DNA of 64,000 nucleotides from Rhizodiscina lignyota (GCA_010015805.1 ML978121.1:434001-498000); one strand, 5' to 3'. Counted from the first letter of the stretch, positions 46,465 through 59,854 are shown. Translations and numbers: made by a program. The notes: generated by a model from the letters alone, not told the origin.

Positions 46465-48659
46465 ATGTCACCGCGTCGCTCCTCGAGAGCTCGCACGACC
46501 CAGCCACCAGCGTCCAACAATTCCACGGCTTCCATTCCATCATCCACCTCCTCCATGCGTGCTGAGCGAAGCACTCGATCTCACAATAAGCAGTCCTCGC
46601 CGCAAAAGTCCGGCACGCCCCAGTCGGCATTGTCGTCAGAAAGTGGCGATGGCGGCGCTGGGCGCGCTAATAACAGCGAGCCTCCGCAATCCAGGCGCAC
46701 GAGGCGTGGACTGGAAAATACCGAAACTGAGGAAGACGACACTGCGAAATTAGAAGATGAGGAGCTCGACGACGAAATTGCCGAGGAGAATGAGGTCACC
46801 CGATGTGTGTGCGGGCAGCAAGAATACCCAGGCCCACCTGAGCAGCGCCATGGCAAAGGTACCCTGACCGCATTGGACTCGCAGAGCGAAGAAGCTGGTG
46901 GCCTTTTCATCCAATGCGACATCTGTAAGGTGTGGCAGCATGGCGGTTGCGTCGGCATCATGGACGAAGCGACTAGCCCAGACGACTACTTCTGCGAGCA
47001 ATGCAAGCCAGAATTCCACGAAATCTCAACGAGCAAGAACGGGTAAGTATATTTCGTCAGTAATACACCCTGCATTTTTGGCTGCCGGTGCGGACCCGCG
47101 AGCGATCGGAAATCGTGGGCCCATCGGCCGGAATTGACGCGCATCATGAGTCAATTGCAAAACTAACGATGGAAACCACAGGCAGAAATACTCCCTCTAT
47201 ATCCCCATCCACGAGAAAGCTACATCGAAACCCCACCGGAAGTCCTCCACCTCCAAAGAAGCCGACTCGCGAGCCCAGAAGGAGAGGGAGAAAGCTGCGC
47301 GAGCAGATGCCCTAGCGAAGAGACGATCTACAATGAACAGCCGGTCAGCCTACGATGAAGACGAGGTATTACGAGCTGTCCTCGAGCAGAGCAGGAAAGA
47401 GGGTGGCACACTAGGATCAGAAAGCAGCACCAGAAAAGGAAAGCGAGGAAGAGACGACAGCGAAGAGTATGTCGTACACATCTCGCGTGCATATGGGAAT
47501 CGATCACTGACGGAGTACTGTGCATTTAGTATGAAGCAAGATTCAAAACGTCAACGGACGGCTTCCGACCTGTCATCCGCATCTAGATCCCACAGTCAGT
47601 CTCCTGCAGGTGAATCCGACCAGGAGGCAAGGTCAGGGAAGCAAAAGCCGCGAGGTGCAGCGGCACGTAGTCAGCGGGAGAAGGAGTTGCGCGAGAAGGA
47701 GCGCGACCGTGCTGAGGCAGCGAACAAGCGCAAGGGTCGAGCGGATCGGAGACGCGCTGAAGGTTGGTCTGACCAAAATACTGGATAAACTATGCTACTC
47801 TTCAGTACTGATGTATTTTGCGCTAGAGTCCGAGCAACCAAACGATACACAGGATGCTGCCAGACCGCCCACTGCTGCTTCCGACGCCGAACCTTCTGCA
47901 TCACAGCCTCCAGATACTCCTCACCTGGCACCATCTAACGCGAAAGGTCACAAGAAGGGGGCCGGGGGGAAAGGCAAGAGAGGAAAGAATCAGTGGACGA
48001 GAGATAGCACACAGACTCCGCTGGATGCAGACACACCGCAGACAAACGGGGATAGGAAGGGCAGAAGAGACAAAGATGACGCCAGTCCAGGCCGCGCCGG
48101 TCGTAGTGGGGAGAATACAGACGGCGGAAGTGGCCGAGAAGCTGCGGAGGGTGAGAGTGCTCGCCCTGCGACTGGCAGTGGTGTGGCTTCTGGCGAGACA
48201 TCGAAAGGTCATGGACGCGGAAAGCCCCGACAGATGAACCCGCATAAGACCAGCATGAACGAGATGAGGCGGAAAGTGCACGGCATGCTGAACTTTGTCA
48301 GTCAAACGCAAATCGACATGGCGAGCAAGAAGAGCTTCCAGGTTGCAGTGGAAGCAGCGCTCGGCAAGTCCAGCGGCACGCCTGCTTCGAGTTCGACAAA
48401 CGCCAAGACCGCCAGCAGTGCGAACGCAGAGGCAGAGAAGGACAAAGAGAAGGAGAGGAGCAGTGATGGGAAAGATGCGAATGAGCCAGAAAATGGAGGG
48501 GCCAGCGCTGGCAGCAGGAGCGCGGGAAGTGAGAGTTTGAAAGACTTGGTAAAGGGCATTGATGAGTTCAAGGAGCTGCCCACTACGGAGATGATGAATC
48601 TCTTGAGTACCAGGCTGGTGCTTTGGCAGCAGGAATATGGCAAGCTGGGTGAGAAGTAA
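46465..48659 (+). CDS. CTI6: PHD-finger protein, Cti6-like chromatin regulator
   Basis: Exons 46465-47042, 47182-47466, 47530-47762 and 47827-48659 give 642 residues. The donors include GTATGT and GTTGGT. A disordered, Ser/Pro-rich N-terminus precedes the PHD finger: TRCVCGQQEYPG, FIQCDICKVWQHGGCVGI and PDDYFCEQCKPE supply the C4HC3 zinc ligands. Right after the first splice the conserved NGQKYSLYIPIHE block follows. The rest is basic and low-complexity, with a helical region near the end (MNEMRRKVHGMLNFVSQTQ, TTEMMNLLSTRLVLWQQEYG). In yeast Cti6 belongs to the Rpd3L histone deacetylase complex and reads H3K4 methylation. Confidence 0.85.
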
Positions 48660-49722
48660 CGGTAAAGGGCCGTGTCAGGTTTCGGTGCTTGTTTTGCAGG
48701 AGGCTACACATGTGACCACGTCTGGCCGTGATACGATTTTTTTTCTTGGGTATCGGACGAATTTCGCAGAGCTTCTCCAAGCTGCATGTTTCGTAGTAGT
48801 CTCGCTGATTAGATCGGGTGGTTGATAAGATCCTGAGTGGTCGGGAATTGCAACGAAGCACGTGCTTCACGTTTTTCGGCCTGTTCCATACTCAGAAGGA
48901 AGTCCACGTTTCCTCATGCGTCTCGAGATGCCCATGAAATGGTTTGTTGCCGACAAGAAATATCGGCAGGGAGAGTGTAATATTGGATGTTGAATGCAAT
49001 ATTGGACGTTGATATGTGGAAAAGGGCGAGATGAGCTGAAAGTCCGTGCTCCACAGAATAGGAGAAGAAACGTGGACTGAACGTGGAGGCAAAAGCAGTC
49101 CACCACTGGGATTTCTCAGCAGTCTCTTGAAGCGCTGTACATTAATCAGAATCAGAGTGATGATGTTATCGACAAGCTGCCTTGCCCGATACGGTAGACA
49201 CCTGTAGACGGGCGGCCGGTTGGTGTGTGTTCCGCGCTCTCGGCAAAAGAGCCGCTGGCGAGAGGGTTCTTCACCCCATGCTGAGGTGGCACTGGCTCCT
49301 TGAATTACTAACGTCGAACCACAAGCCTCAACACCAAACATCTTCTGCGAGCCATCTAAACACCACCCTTGACAGCAGCTTGGATCTGCATTGCATCCTC
49401 TTTGAACCTCTAGCAGCTACTGAGCTTCATCACCGAGCAGCTTCATCCGCACTGGTAAACATCTCCCACGCGAAGCGCTTCTCTGCCTGCGAAGAGACTG
49501 AATCGCTGACAGCTCTACCTCTCACTAGCTTCCCTAGAACCTGCAATCCTGCGTCCTTTCCAGCGTACACCTTCTCGAATATCGGACAGCAAGCGAAGCC
49601 GCCTCCGTGGAGGCAGGGCCGTGAATCAAAATGGCAGCAACGGGTGCGTCACATCAAGAAATTTCCGTCTCCTATCAACCCAATCTTCTGCACACGACAC
49701 CCAAAAACCACACTCTGCAACT
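48660..49722. other. Intergenic region and probable 5' leader
   Basis: A plus-strand frame at 49182-49736 is open but without family features, and it overlaps the start of the next gene in another frame. It is more likely leader sequence. Confidence 0.4.
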
Positions 49723-51763
49723 ATGCGCTCTCTTGAGTCGATGATCTTGTTTCTAGGCATAGCTCTGTCGCTATTGGGCTTCTTGCTCCTTGCCATCTTT
49801 GCATTCAAAGACGCACTTGCCAGCTTGGGTGTTGTGCTAATCTCAAATAAAACACACACAGACTACGACTGGCCTCGTTCTCCTTCTGCACACCACCACT
49901 CATCCCCCGACACAACCTCTCCAATGTATCCAGACCGGCTTATCCGTCCCCTACCGAAACGTCGACTTCGCTCTCGCCTGAGCGACGAGGAGGCAAAGTC
50001 GATCGAGTTCCCGCCAGCGCCACCGACCGTCGCGCCTCTTTTCAATCTGCCCTACGTTGAGAAGTCGCCAAATTATACAAATAGGGTGCCGAGGGGCGAT
50101 GGCGATGACCACAAGTGTCAGTGTGGAGCAGATCATGGTGTAGGACACGATGCCGCTTATGTTGAGAATGTAGATGGCGCAAATGATCGTGGGCGGCGAG
50201 CCACTTCGGTGGAGGCCGCTGCTGGCGAGGAGTATCTGCCGTGGGAGCAGTCTGGTGGTTCTTTTGCGAAGCCTCCTCCGCCGGGCTCGACAACTTCCTC
50301 TGCCGATGGCTACGAGTCGTTCGAAAACACGAACAACAAGAAAAAGCGCAAGATCCCGCTCTCTGGAGGCTCCAATCACCATCATGCAAGCCTTTCTGCA
50401 GAGATGGTGAATATGAGCATCTCAAATCCGGCCAACGACTCTTCACTCTTGGAAGATTCAGCGAATGGGGCGGGGCAATACTATAGCGCCGCACCATCTG
50501 CACTGCCAAACACGTCGTCCGGCACCGGCATATCTGGTGCTGGACGTGGCAGATTTGGGAGACCGAAACATTCAATGGAGAGGCGTCCGTTAGGTGCTTC
50601 CACGAACGGTCTGAATGCCTTTGCTAGTAATCACTCTGGCAACGGTGCTGTGAAGGGGAAGCGTGACTGGGCTGCTAGTGGTGGCAAAGGTAAACATTAT
50701 CCCAACCACCACAACAAGAACAACATCTTTCCATCGTTTACTCGAAATAATAACCCTCACTCCAAGCAATACCGAGCTACAATTGCTTACAATTCTTTCG
50801 TTAGATCAAGGCATAATATCTGCTGCAATCGCAAATGCCGCTGAACAAGGCCACAAGCTCCCTCCATTAGAGGGTAGTGAAAACGTCAGTCTACTTCAAC
50901 AGCAGGCGGCAAAGAGCGTTCCACCGCAGTCATCGCAATTCACCTTCAGCATGGATTCGGAATCTGGAAAAGCGTTGTACGGAGCAAGCGGCCATACGGC
51001 ATCAAACGTGTTGCCAGGATCTTCACACGTCCCGCCGGCTGGCTACGGTATGAAGGCCTATCCACCTGGACGTGCTCCTAATACTGTGCCACCTCCTCCG
51101 GGTCAACAGCAGCAATATGCACAACAGCCCTCGAAAGGCAACGCGAACAACGGCGGAGCAGGAGCAGAGCAACGTCCCAAAGGCTCTCGCAAATCTCTCA
51201 CCCGCATTCTCCAGCTGGCGGCTAATCAACGCAAGCTTCAACAAGAGTATACGAATTTCCACCATCCGCCGAGGAGGGAAGACATCTGGATCTGTGAGTT
51301 CTGCGAGTACAAGTCAATCTTCGGCGAAGAGCCCGCAGCTCTTGTCCGCCAGTACGAGGAGAAAGACCGCAGAGAGCGCAAGGCTGCTGCTGAGAGGCGA
51401 CGCTTGCTCGAGAAGGCGAAGATGAAGGGTCGCAAGAATCGCAAGGGTAACAAGGGCAAGAATAAGGGTGGTGGAAGTCACGCGAACAATACTTCCACGA
51501 ACAATGCGAACAGCCAGCAGTATGATCAGGGCGCGGACAGCGTGGTGGGTCAGTTGGATCCGCAGGAGGAAGAGTTCTTTGACGATGAGTTTGACGACGA
51601 GCCGATCGCGCAGGGCCCGCCACCGCCTCCTACCCCAACGACGGAGCCGATCGATCATGGAGCGCTTTCTGCGGGAGGAATGACGGCTGGTGCGGGTGGA
51701 GGAGGAGGAACGACTCACGGTCCGCCGAGAGCGACTCCAGCTTCGAGGACTCGAAAGGCGTAG
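49723..51763 (+). CDS. N-terminally anchored, largely disordered protein with a conserved CxxC block, unknown function
   Basis: Exons 49723-50689 and 50805-51763 flank a 115-nt intron with no in-frame stop up to 50844, so a plain ORF overruns it. The product has 641 residues. A single membrane helix lies at residues 6-30 (SMILFLGIALSLLGFLLLAI). It is followed by about 450 disordered residues rich in Asn, Gly, Pro and Gln. Then comes the block EDIWICEFCEYKSIFGEEP with a CxxC pair, a charged helix (LVRQYEEKDRRERKAAAERR) and a very basic Lys/Gly stretch. Acidic and Pro-rich tails close the protein. Similar blocks occur, from memory, in other Pezizomycotina. No function is known to me. Confidence 0.72.
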
Positions 51764-54193
51764 TGAGCTCTCTGAGGAACGCGGCGGGATAGGGTGTGCT
51801 GTCCAGCCTCGATGCTTTCTGTTACTGTTGCTTTCTTTTAATTCTTTCCCCAGCTTCCCCATTGCCCCACCCCCACACTGTGCACTCGTTTTCCTGTCCC
51901 CTCGTTCGAAGCATAGTGTGTTTCTGCCTCCCTTTCCTCAACACAACTGCATATTTCCACTGGCGTTATGTCCTCATTTCCCTTTTCCTTTGTCTTTGCT
52001 CATTTCAAGCGATACAACCCCTCTCCATCCGAAGCGAATAGAATCTCGAAAAAAATTCTCCCTCGTACTCCGTACGTGTATGTAAACCTTGTTAGCTGTC
52101 TTGTTGTCTTTCTGTCACCCCCAGTATTGCGAGTGCCTTCGTCGTGGCGATGGTAAAGCGTTACTGCTTGCTTTTGGAATACAAACCGCTGCGCGAGTTG
52201 GCGACGAGCGGATTGGTTTTTGGTGGGTTGGGTTGAGGGATGGTGGTGAGTTGGTAGAAGAATGGAAGATGTCCCTCGTTCAACTGAGTGTTGCATGTCT
52301 TTGTGCGTTGAGAAGTTGCAAAGTGCGTCGTGATTGTCTTCCAACGTTCCTTGATGAACGCCGTTTGTCCAATGAAATTGTATTCAATATTACTGGATGC
52401 TCTACAGCGGATCTGGACCTTTCCAGTTCTGGCTACAAAGGTCGCATTTATTTGGTTCTTCTCTGATGTCATTCTTCAATTCTTTTCCCTCTTCCACTCA
52501 ATAAGCTCTTGCGGTCCGCCATCTTCACTCCATCGACAACCAGCCTCGTCCCTCAAACAACCAACCATTTCCATCGAACAATTGACCTCTTCCTAACAAT
52601 ACCATCAATATGGCGTCGATTACCATAGCCCCCGGTCCAGTTTGCACATTCGGCAGCACCGATTCACTCTCAGCGCAAGCGACAGTCGGATTTTCCGCAG
52701 GAAATCCAAAGGACTTCGGAATTCCCGCACATTCCACGAAGAGCAAGATCACAAAACTGCACACCCATCGTCAAATCCGAACAAGACGGACAAGTGTGCA
52801 GAGATAGGAGGTGGAACCATCGCATGCTTCACCGAATCGGCGGCATCTCATATTTTACGCCCCTTGTGAAAGCAAGCTTCTAGACGTACATGCGACTACG
52901 AATCGACGTCAATCAAATGCTCGGACCTACCCAACAGCGCATTTCCCATAGCCCCGCGACAATTTCGTATGTCTCAAATGCCGCTGCCGTCTTGCCCTTC
53001 GACCTGTTCACGTTCACCGTTGCACGACTGTGGGTGTTTACACGGTCGCGGCGGCCGTGACAACATTTTCGATAACTGCCTGGACCTCGACCTCTGTTAT
53101 CAGAAACTGCTCGTGGAACCCAGCAGTGCCACTTCGGCTTAAGCGAAGAGCTCGTTGAGCAGGAGTTCCCGCAGATCAAGTGGGAACGAGGTAGGCAGAA
53201 GGGGGCGTCGGTCGAGGGTGACAAAAGGCTCTTGCCGCAGGGTGAGTATGTATATATATACACGCGGAGAACGAATATCTTTTTAAACATGTTGCACATC
53301 ATCTACCACGCAGGTAGGATGCCAATTCCTTGTAAAGCCCGCGAAGCGTGGGCGGTTAACCGCCGCCCCGAAGTGGTCACAAAGTTGTGTTCATTGAAGA
53401 AGCGCAATCTCAATAAACACTGGCTAAGGTATGTTGTGCTAAGCCTTCATTAATGCTCTCGCCCGGGCTCAAGAGTCAACCTGGGTTGTACTGCAATTTC
53501 TTTACATCTACGGAGTATTGAGGTTAACAATCTCGAGGGTGCCGAACCAGTTGGCCCCAAGATTAAGACACCGAGCAGCTAGGGTGTATATACTCCGAGC
53601 AATATAGAATTAAACTTTCAGACACAGTTTCGTTGGCCGTGGAGAGCAAGAGCCGCTCGCCCTTGGATGTTACAGCCTACCTGACGACCATGTGTCTCGT
53701 CGCTCTCCGGCCTTACATTTGCAAATGTCTTTAATAGTCTGCTGCAGTAACATATACTCCAAAGAACGTAGAACTAAGCTTCCAGAGATGTTCTCGCTTA
53801 CCGTGCAGTGTAAGAGCTACAAACTCTTACGCGTTTCAGTGTGCCTAGAGAGCACAGTATTTCATGCATCTACCATACTCGAGGTTGTTTCTATCTTAGC
53901 AATTATAGCATGTTATTCAACGGCATATCTATAATGTAGGCATCGCGTTGGTATTCAACCGAAACGCTAAATTTGCTACTGCATAACGTACAAATGGGAC
54001 ATCGGTACGCATTTGACCTTGCTAGAGGTGAGATAGAAAAGTGACGTCCGCTTCCTTCTCAGTAAAACGCCCACCACGCCGCGCTGCCTGGTGTACAGTC
54101 GCATTCTTCCAACCCTCACGAACGCACTTCTGGCTATCTGCACAAGGCCCTGGGGACTCTTATATGAGTCCTGATAGTTAACACCATCCTGCC
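51764..54193. other. Long gene-poor region
   Basis: Pyrimidine-rich 3' sequence runs to about 52000. Plus-strand frames at 52610-52807 and 52913-53250 (for example CLDLDLCYQKLLVEPSSATS) might be parts of a multi-exon gene, but frames do not join convincingly. From 53500 to 53950 two diverged copies of a roughly 100-bp sequence can be seen. No gene is called. Confidence 0.4.
53510..53920. repeat. Diverged tandem repeat block
   Basis: TATACTCCGAGCAATATAG near 53588 and TATACTCCAAAGAACGTAG near 53753 start two related segments. They keep similar order for about 45 nt (AATTAAACTTTCAGA against AACTAAGCTTCCAGA). Differences are mostly transitions, as expected of old repeats altered by repeat-induced point mutation. 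No element family can be named. Confidence 0.35.
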
Positions 54194-56715
54194 TTAATTA
54201 GCATTCGCGCTCCCAGGTACTCCTCTCGGCTCATCTCCACCTCCAGCCCCTCCTGGGGCTGTTGGTGGTATTCCGAGAGGTAACGGTACATCAGGAATCT
54301 TGATCGGCACGTTCGGTGCAGCTGTTATCTTCTTCTCTGGGAGCTTTTCGCCTCTAACAACCTTCTCCATCTCCTCCTTGTTTAACGATTCGTACTCCAC
54401 CAACGCGTTTGCGAGCATATCAAGCTCTTTCCGCTTCGATGCAAGCAGTTTCATCACGCGGCTCTTTCCTTCGTCCAATATTCTCTTCACCTCTCGGTCA
54501 ATCTCCCCTTTGGTATCCGTGGATAGCATTTCGTAATTCGAATTCAAGTCCACGTCGCCCAATGTCTCGCTCATGCCCATCTGTGTGACCATTGAATACG
54601 CGATCTGAGTGGCCTTTTGGATGTCGCTGCTTGCGCCAGTGGTGACGCTGTCACGACCGTAGACGAGCTCTTCTGCAACTTTGCCGCCCATACAGACGTC
54701 TATGCTTGCCAAAAGCTCCCTCTTTGCGATGCTGACTTTGTCCATTTCAGGCAGTTGGAAGGTGATACCCAGAGCATGACCTCTCGGCATGATCGTTGCC
54801 TTGTACAGTGGATCAGAGTGCTTGGTGAACATGGCAACGAGCGCATGACCACCCTCATGGTACGCGGTCATGACCTTATCTTTCTGCTGAATGATGGCGC
54901 TACGGCGTTCAGCTCCCATCATGACACGATCTTTAGCCCACTCGAAATCCGTCATTGACACTTTAGTGGCTTTGTTCTTTGACGCATGCACCGCAGCTTG
55001 GTTGACGATATTTTCCAGCTCTGCACCGGAGCAGCCAGGCGTCCCGCGGGCAATTACGGCCGTGTCAACGTCGTTACCGATCTGGATCTTCCGCATGTGA
55101 TGATTCAGAATCGAGACGCGGCCACGAACATCGGGAAGTGGGACAACGACATTACGATCGAAGCGACCAGGACGAGTCAACGCTTTGTCGAGAAGTTGAG
55201 GAAAGTTGGTCGCTGCCAGGAAAATGACGCCGGAGTTCTGGTCGAAGCCATCTAAATCGGTGAGCAGTTGGTTCAATGTCTGTTTAACGTAAGCAGCGTC
55301 GCGGGCGTTTCGCTTGCCACCAATGGCGTCCAATTCGTCAATGAAGACGATCGAGGGTGCTTTGGCCTTTGCAGCATTGAAAAGCTCTCGAACACGCTTG
55401 GCACCGACTCCCACGTAGACTTCGTCAAACTCGGATCCCGACATGTAGAAGAATGGCACACCAGCTTCTCCGGCGACGGCTCTAGCCAGGAGGGTCTTGC
55501 CTGTGCCGGGAGGACCAACAAGTAGCACTCCCTTTGGAAGTCGGCCACCGAGTGTAGAGAATTTGTCCGGTGCCTTGAGAAATTCGACCAGTTCCTGAAG
55601 CTCTTCCTTCGCCTCGTCGCATCCATGGACGTCGGAGAATCGAGTGGTCTGCTTTTCTGGTCTTGCCTCTGCATTTTGCGTACCGCCAACCTTCTTCAGC
55701 ATACCACTCGCCTCGATGAGTAGAGTAATGAAGACATAGAAAGACCAGGTGATGAAGGCAAACCACAAGATGAACTTCATCCACTTAAACAAACCCTGGC
55801 CGAGAGACTCCTCGACCACGACGTAAAGCGGACTTTCCTTTATACCAGAACCGCTACGGGCGGTTGCCGTACTTGCGCCCCTCACACGCGCTGCGACAGC
55901 TTGTCCAATTGCATTGCGTTGTTCAGGGCTGAGGGTGCTATTCTGGTTTGCAGCTTCCTGCACTCCAGCACCAGTGACTTGTCCTGTCTCGTGCCCACCT
56001 AGTCGTTCAACTGCTCGAATGTACATCTGCTCGCATGCTGTATTCGACGCAAATCGTCCACTTTCATATCTTTGGGCAACGATATCAGGGCGATTCGCAC
56101 GCAGGCAGGCAGAGTAAAACGCATTCTGAGCAGATGCACTTTGGGGATTGTTGTTTGCGGTTTGCTCGATATGGGCGAGGTAATGCGGCGGCGGGTTCCC
56201 TCCGAACAAAGTGCGACGCTGTTCGATATTCAGACGCACGCGATCAGGAATACGCCCCAGTTTGAGAGGTCCAATGTTATTTATGGTCGAATACAGGCGC
56301 GAACTTTGTCGCGCGAGGAATGGAGATCTTATAATGGGAACGAGCTGTCGCAACTGATTCCGAGGAACTATGAAACGTTAGGACCATATAACAGAAGCTC
56401 AAATGTATTCCATACCTGATGCAAGGAGCCCGACAGTCGAGGGGGCATCTCGGAAGGTAGTGAGACCGAATGCTGGCCTCAACATGGAGGGAGAGACGGC
56501 GGCAAAACAGTCTGGTAGCGGAGGATAGGATTTGGACTAGAACATATCAGTATAACTCCTTAAAAGTATCCATCTCCTTCTCAGCCTGAACATACCTCTT
56601 CGACGGAAGGGTTGGTTTCATCCGGCTGTCGCGCCACCCGAGAGCTTGACCGTGATGTGGAAGGCTGAGACTGTCGAAATACTGCTCGCCAAGGTGAAGC
56701 GAAAGCGGAAGACAT
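54194..56715 (-). CDS. YME1: Mitochondrial i-AAA protease Yme1 (FtsH family)
   Basis: Exons 56596-56715, 56416-56536 and 54194-56367 give 804 residues. The N-terminus ([20 protein letters not shown]) is basic and Ser-rich, a mitochondrial presequence. One membrane helix ([20 protein letters not shown]) lies near residue 280. The AAA module shows Walker A GPPGTGKT, Walker [13 protein letters not shown] and the arginine-finger region [10 protein letters not shown]. The pore loop reads [18 protein letters not shown]. The metalloprotease site is HEGGH with the third ligand region downstream. The enzyme assembles as a hexamer facing the intermembrane space and degrades inner-membrane proteins. The Gly/Pro-rich C-terminal tail ([15 protein letters not shown]) is not part of the core. 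Confidence 0.95.
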
Positions 56716-57661
56716 AGAAGGGAACAATTCAGAAGAGGCCGAGACTAAATTCTATTTGTGACCAGTCAGCACTTCGCCGCTCGAAAAGTTGCGTGACCGA
56801 AGTCGGGTGGCGGATAATCGACATACCTGAATTCCAAGGGGCGCCTGCAGCGCCATGGTTGCTAATGGCCGATTGCTAGGCGCTTCAAGTAGAACAAAAC
56901 ATGGTAAAGGTATGAAGCAAGTGCAGAAAGAGCGGCGGAGGGGAGTCGTAGGAGGCTCGCGATGGCCTCCAGATGTCAACGCCAAGACCGGGATAGACGT
57001 CGGTCGAACGACAACGACTTTCCTACGGGCCGGAGTTTGGCCGGGATCTGATGATCACGAGATGCCGCCAAGACTTTTTGGCGCGCTATCGTCCAGCTTA
57101 CTTTGACATCCGCTTTCCCATCAGCATCGCATTGCAAAGCCCAAAGATGGCATACAATCTGGTTGTCAATCAGAGATGATAAGAACGAGAATTCATTCCT
57201 AGTACATGATGCAACTATAGCACCGTCACTGTGGCAGGTACCCTGAGTCCACGTTTCGCGTAGATTTCGTGCAGTTTTGAGTTTCGTCCGTTTTATGTCC
57301 CATTTCCAATTTAACCAAGTTTTCGATTGATCACTCGCTCTTCCGCAGCAATCTGACCCTTTTGCATTGAATGTTTCCATCGTCTCAGAAGCCTCCTACA
57401 CACTTTGTGGACTTAATGTTGAGTGTCTGTCGAAGCGGCCAGGTTTGAAACCAATATAGCTAACCATAAATGGTAAAGTTCTTTCGGGACGAGCCGACTT
57501 GGCATCTTATCAATGTCCCGCAGTCGACGATTTTCTGCCATTTTAAAACCAGCATCACGACTCAACGATCTCCGCGTCTCTCAGACCTCGCCTCGCCTAT
57601 ATGACTCCTAGTACTCTCAGAAACCTCTCCCCCGAACAATAACCTCACTTCCCGCGCCGGC
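56716..57661. promoter_or_regulatory. Divergent promoter region between YME1 and CTU1
   Basis: 946 bp between two divergently transcribed genes. A minus-strand frame at 56976-57380 has no recognisable features. Confidence 0.45.
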
Positions 57662-59005
57662 ATGCCTCCATCCATCTGTGCGGTCTGCCACGCCAACCGC
57701 GCAGTAATTCTTCGTCCCAAGAATCATGCAAAGCTTTGCAAGCTTTGTTTCATCCAAACTTTTGAAGATGAAATTCACGACACTATTCTCTCCAATAAAC
57801 TCTTCTCCCACGGAGAAAGAATTGCAATCGGGGCATCTGGAGGGAAAGACAGCACCGTGCTTGCATCGGTCCTGAAGACTCTCAATGAGCGGCACAATTA
57901 TGGAGCGGAGCTTCTGCTGCTCTCTATCGACGAAGGAATTAAAGGATACCGGGATGACAGCCTGGAGACTGTGAAGCGAAATGCGGAACAATACGACATG
58001 CCTTTAACCATAGTCGGCTACGACGAGCTCTATGGCTGGACTATGGATCAAGTGGTGGAACAAGTGGGCAAAAAAGGGAATTGCACGTACTGCGGGGTCT
58101 TTCGGCGTCAAGCATTAGACCGAGGTGCGGCAATGCTGGGTGTAAAGCATGTGGTCACAGGACACAATGCGGATGATGTTGCAGAGACGGTATTGATGAA
58201 CTGTGAGTCCTATATGAAATGGATATCATGATATCGGCGCTGCAGAAGGTTCGAGATATGTCATACGGGAGATTTACTGACGTTTCTAGTGTTGCGCGGG
58301 GACCTCCCAAGACTGTCTCGCGCAACATCAATCATCACCTCCACACCTTCCGCCTCCGACTCCGAATTAACAAACATACGCCGTTCGAAACCCCTAAAGT
58401 ACGCCTATGAAAAAGAGATTGTACTGTACGCGCATCACAAGAAACTCGATTACTTCTCCACCGAGTGTATCTACTCGCCTGAAGCCTTCCGCGGCTCCGC
58501 TCGGGCTCTGATCAAGAACTTGGAGCGGATAAGGCCCAGTGCGATCCTCGACATTGTTCGGAGTGGAGAAGACATGGCGAAATTAGTTCCTGGGGCAACA
58601 AATGACTCCTGCGGAGGAAATTGTGCTACTGGAGGAGCGTTGGCTGTGACAGGAGAAGAAGAAGGTGAAGGTGGTTGTGGAAGTACCGGCGGAAGGACTG
58701 CTGGTGGCGATATGGCGCAGATGGAAAGCCAATTGAGGAACAACGAGGCTGCAGAAGCTGCAGGGTTGGAAATGGAAGTTCCTTCGCGTGCACCTGCTGC
58801 CGAGGGACGCAATGGATCAAGCGAAAACCGGAAACAATTACCTTTTAGGAGGGAGAAGAACGCTCCAAAACAACAGACGATGGGCAAATGCGAACGCTGC
58901 GGTTACCTCTCCAGCCAAGCGATTTGCAAAGCTTGTATGCTTCTGGAAGGATTGAACAAGAGCAGGCCGCGGACATCGATTGTTGGGGTTGACGCAATGC
59001 GTTGA
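57662..59005 (+). CDS. CTU1: Cytoplasmic tRNA 2-thiolation protein 1 (Ncs6/Ctu1)
   Basis: Exons 57662-58202 and 58290-59005 flank an 87-nt intron; the product has 418 residues. An N-terminal zinc pair pattern ([20 protein letters not shown]) precedes the PP-loop ATP motif [12 protein letters not shown]. The catalytic-type cysteine block is [13 protein letters not shown], followed by [16 protein letters not shown], which joins [11 protein letters not shown] across the intron. A C-terminal zinc pair ([20 protein letters not shown]) and GLNKSRP close the protein. With Ncs2/Ctu2 and Urm1 it thiolates the wobble uridine of Lys, Glu and Gln tRNAs. A roughly 110-residue Gly/Ala/Glu-rich insert before the last zinc pair is longer than in yeast. 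Confidence 0.95.
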
Positions 59006-59854
59006 AAGATGTAATCCCAAAATCGGATTGACCGGCAAACTGTTTTGCACTTTAAGCCTGCCAGCTTGTCGAGGCAGCGCTGTCTTCATGGGATTGAATT
59101 GAATTAATGCGCATCTTGGACGAGCGGAAGATTCTGGTTCAAGCACCAAAAGAAGAACTCAAGCGTCAGAGACAGTGGGATCGCGTGAGACTCAACATAC
59201 TGAAGCTTCAATTCTAACCCATTAATGGGAAGACAGGGGGACAAAGTTGAGAGTTTTAGGCAACAGACCTCAGTCAAACAACCACCAGGGTTTGCAACTC
59301 GATGGTACCGTATGCGGCGTTAGCGTGCGGATAATAGATCCTCACCTTTCCCATTCTGTTCCTTCAGCATTCATAAGCGTATAAGGCCACCTCTAATAGC
59401 ATCTCTTTTCCGCGATAACGAGAAGCAAATCTTCTACAAGGCAGCCTAGTAAGTTACTCCCTAACAGCCTCGAACGTACACTTACTAATATATAGAAGCT
59501 TCTTAGAAGTACTGAAGGCGACTGTAATAGAGTGGCCCATAGACTGTTCACTCGCGGGAAACCAGCCCCTTCGTAGCTCGCTGCCACCGCTCCAGCGCTC
59601 TTTCAGTTACTACAACCCCCGGCAGTTCCTTGTCAGGTTATAATCACATTTTTCTTCATTTCAATGAAGATCACCTCTATTTAGGTACCAAGTGCACTTG
59701 TATTCAAACTATCCGACTGTCAATTTAAAACAAGAACCTTAAAACGGGCGATCGAGAAGAGCAATCAAAACGAGCGACTAAAACGAGCGACTGAGATATC
59801 CGATCCATTTCACTTTCGTCCAAATTATTCAAGTTCCATCAAATAATATTTATT
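59006..59854. other. Convergent intergenic region
   Basis: Contains a short degenerate repeat around 59740-59795 (AAAACGAGCGACT and variants, three to four units). No gene was found. Confidence 0.45.

Noticed and set aside
49182-49736. A 184-codon frame upstream of the anchored protein
   Set aside because: No motifs. It overlaps the next start and fits a pyrimidine-rich leader better.
52610-53250. A multi-exon secreted or small protein gene
   Set aside because: Several frames look mildly coding, but no set of splice sites joins them in phase.
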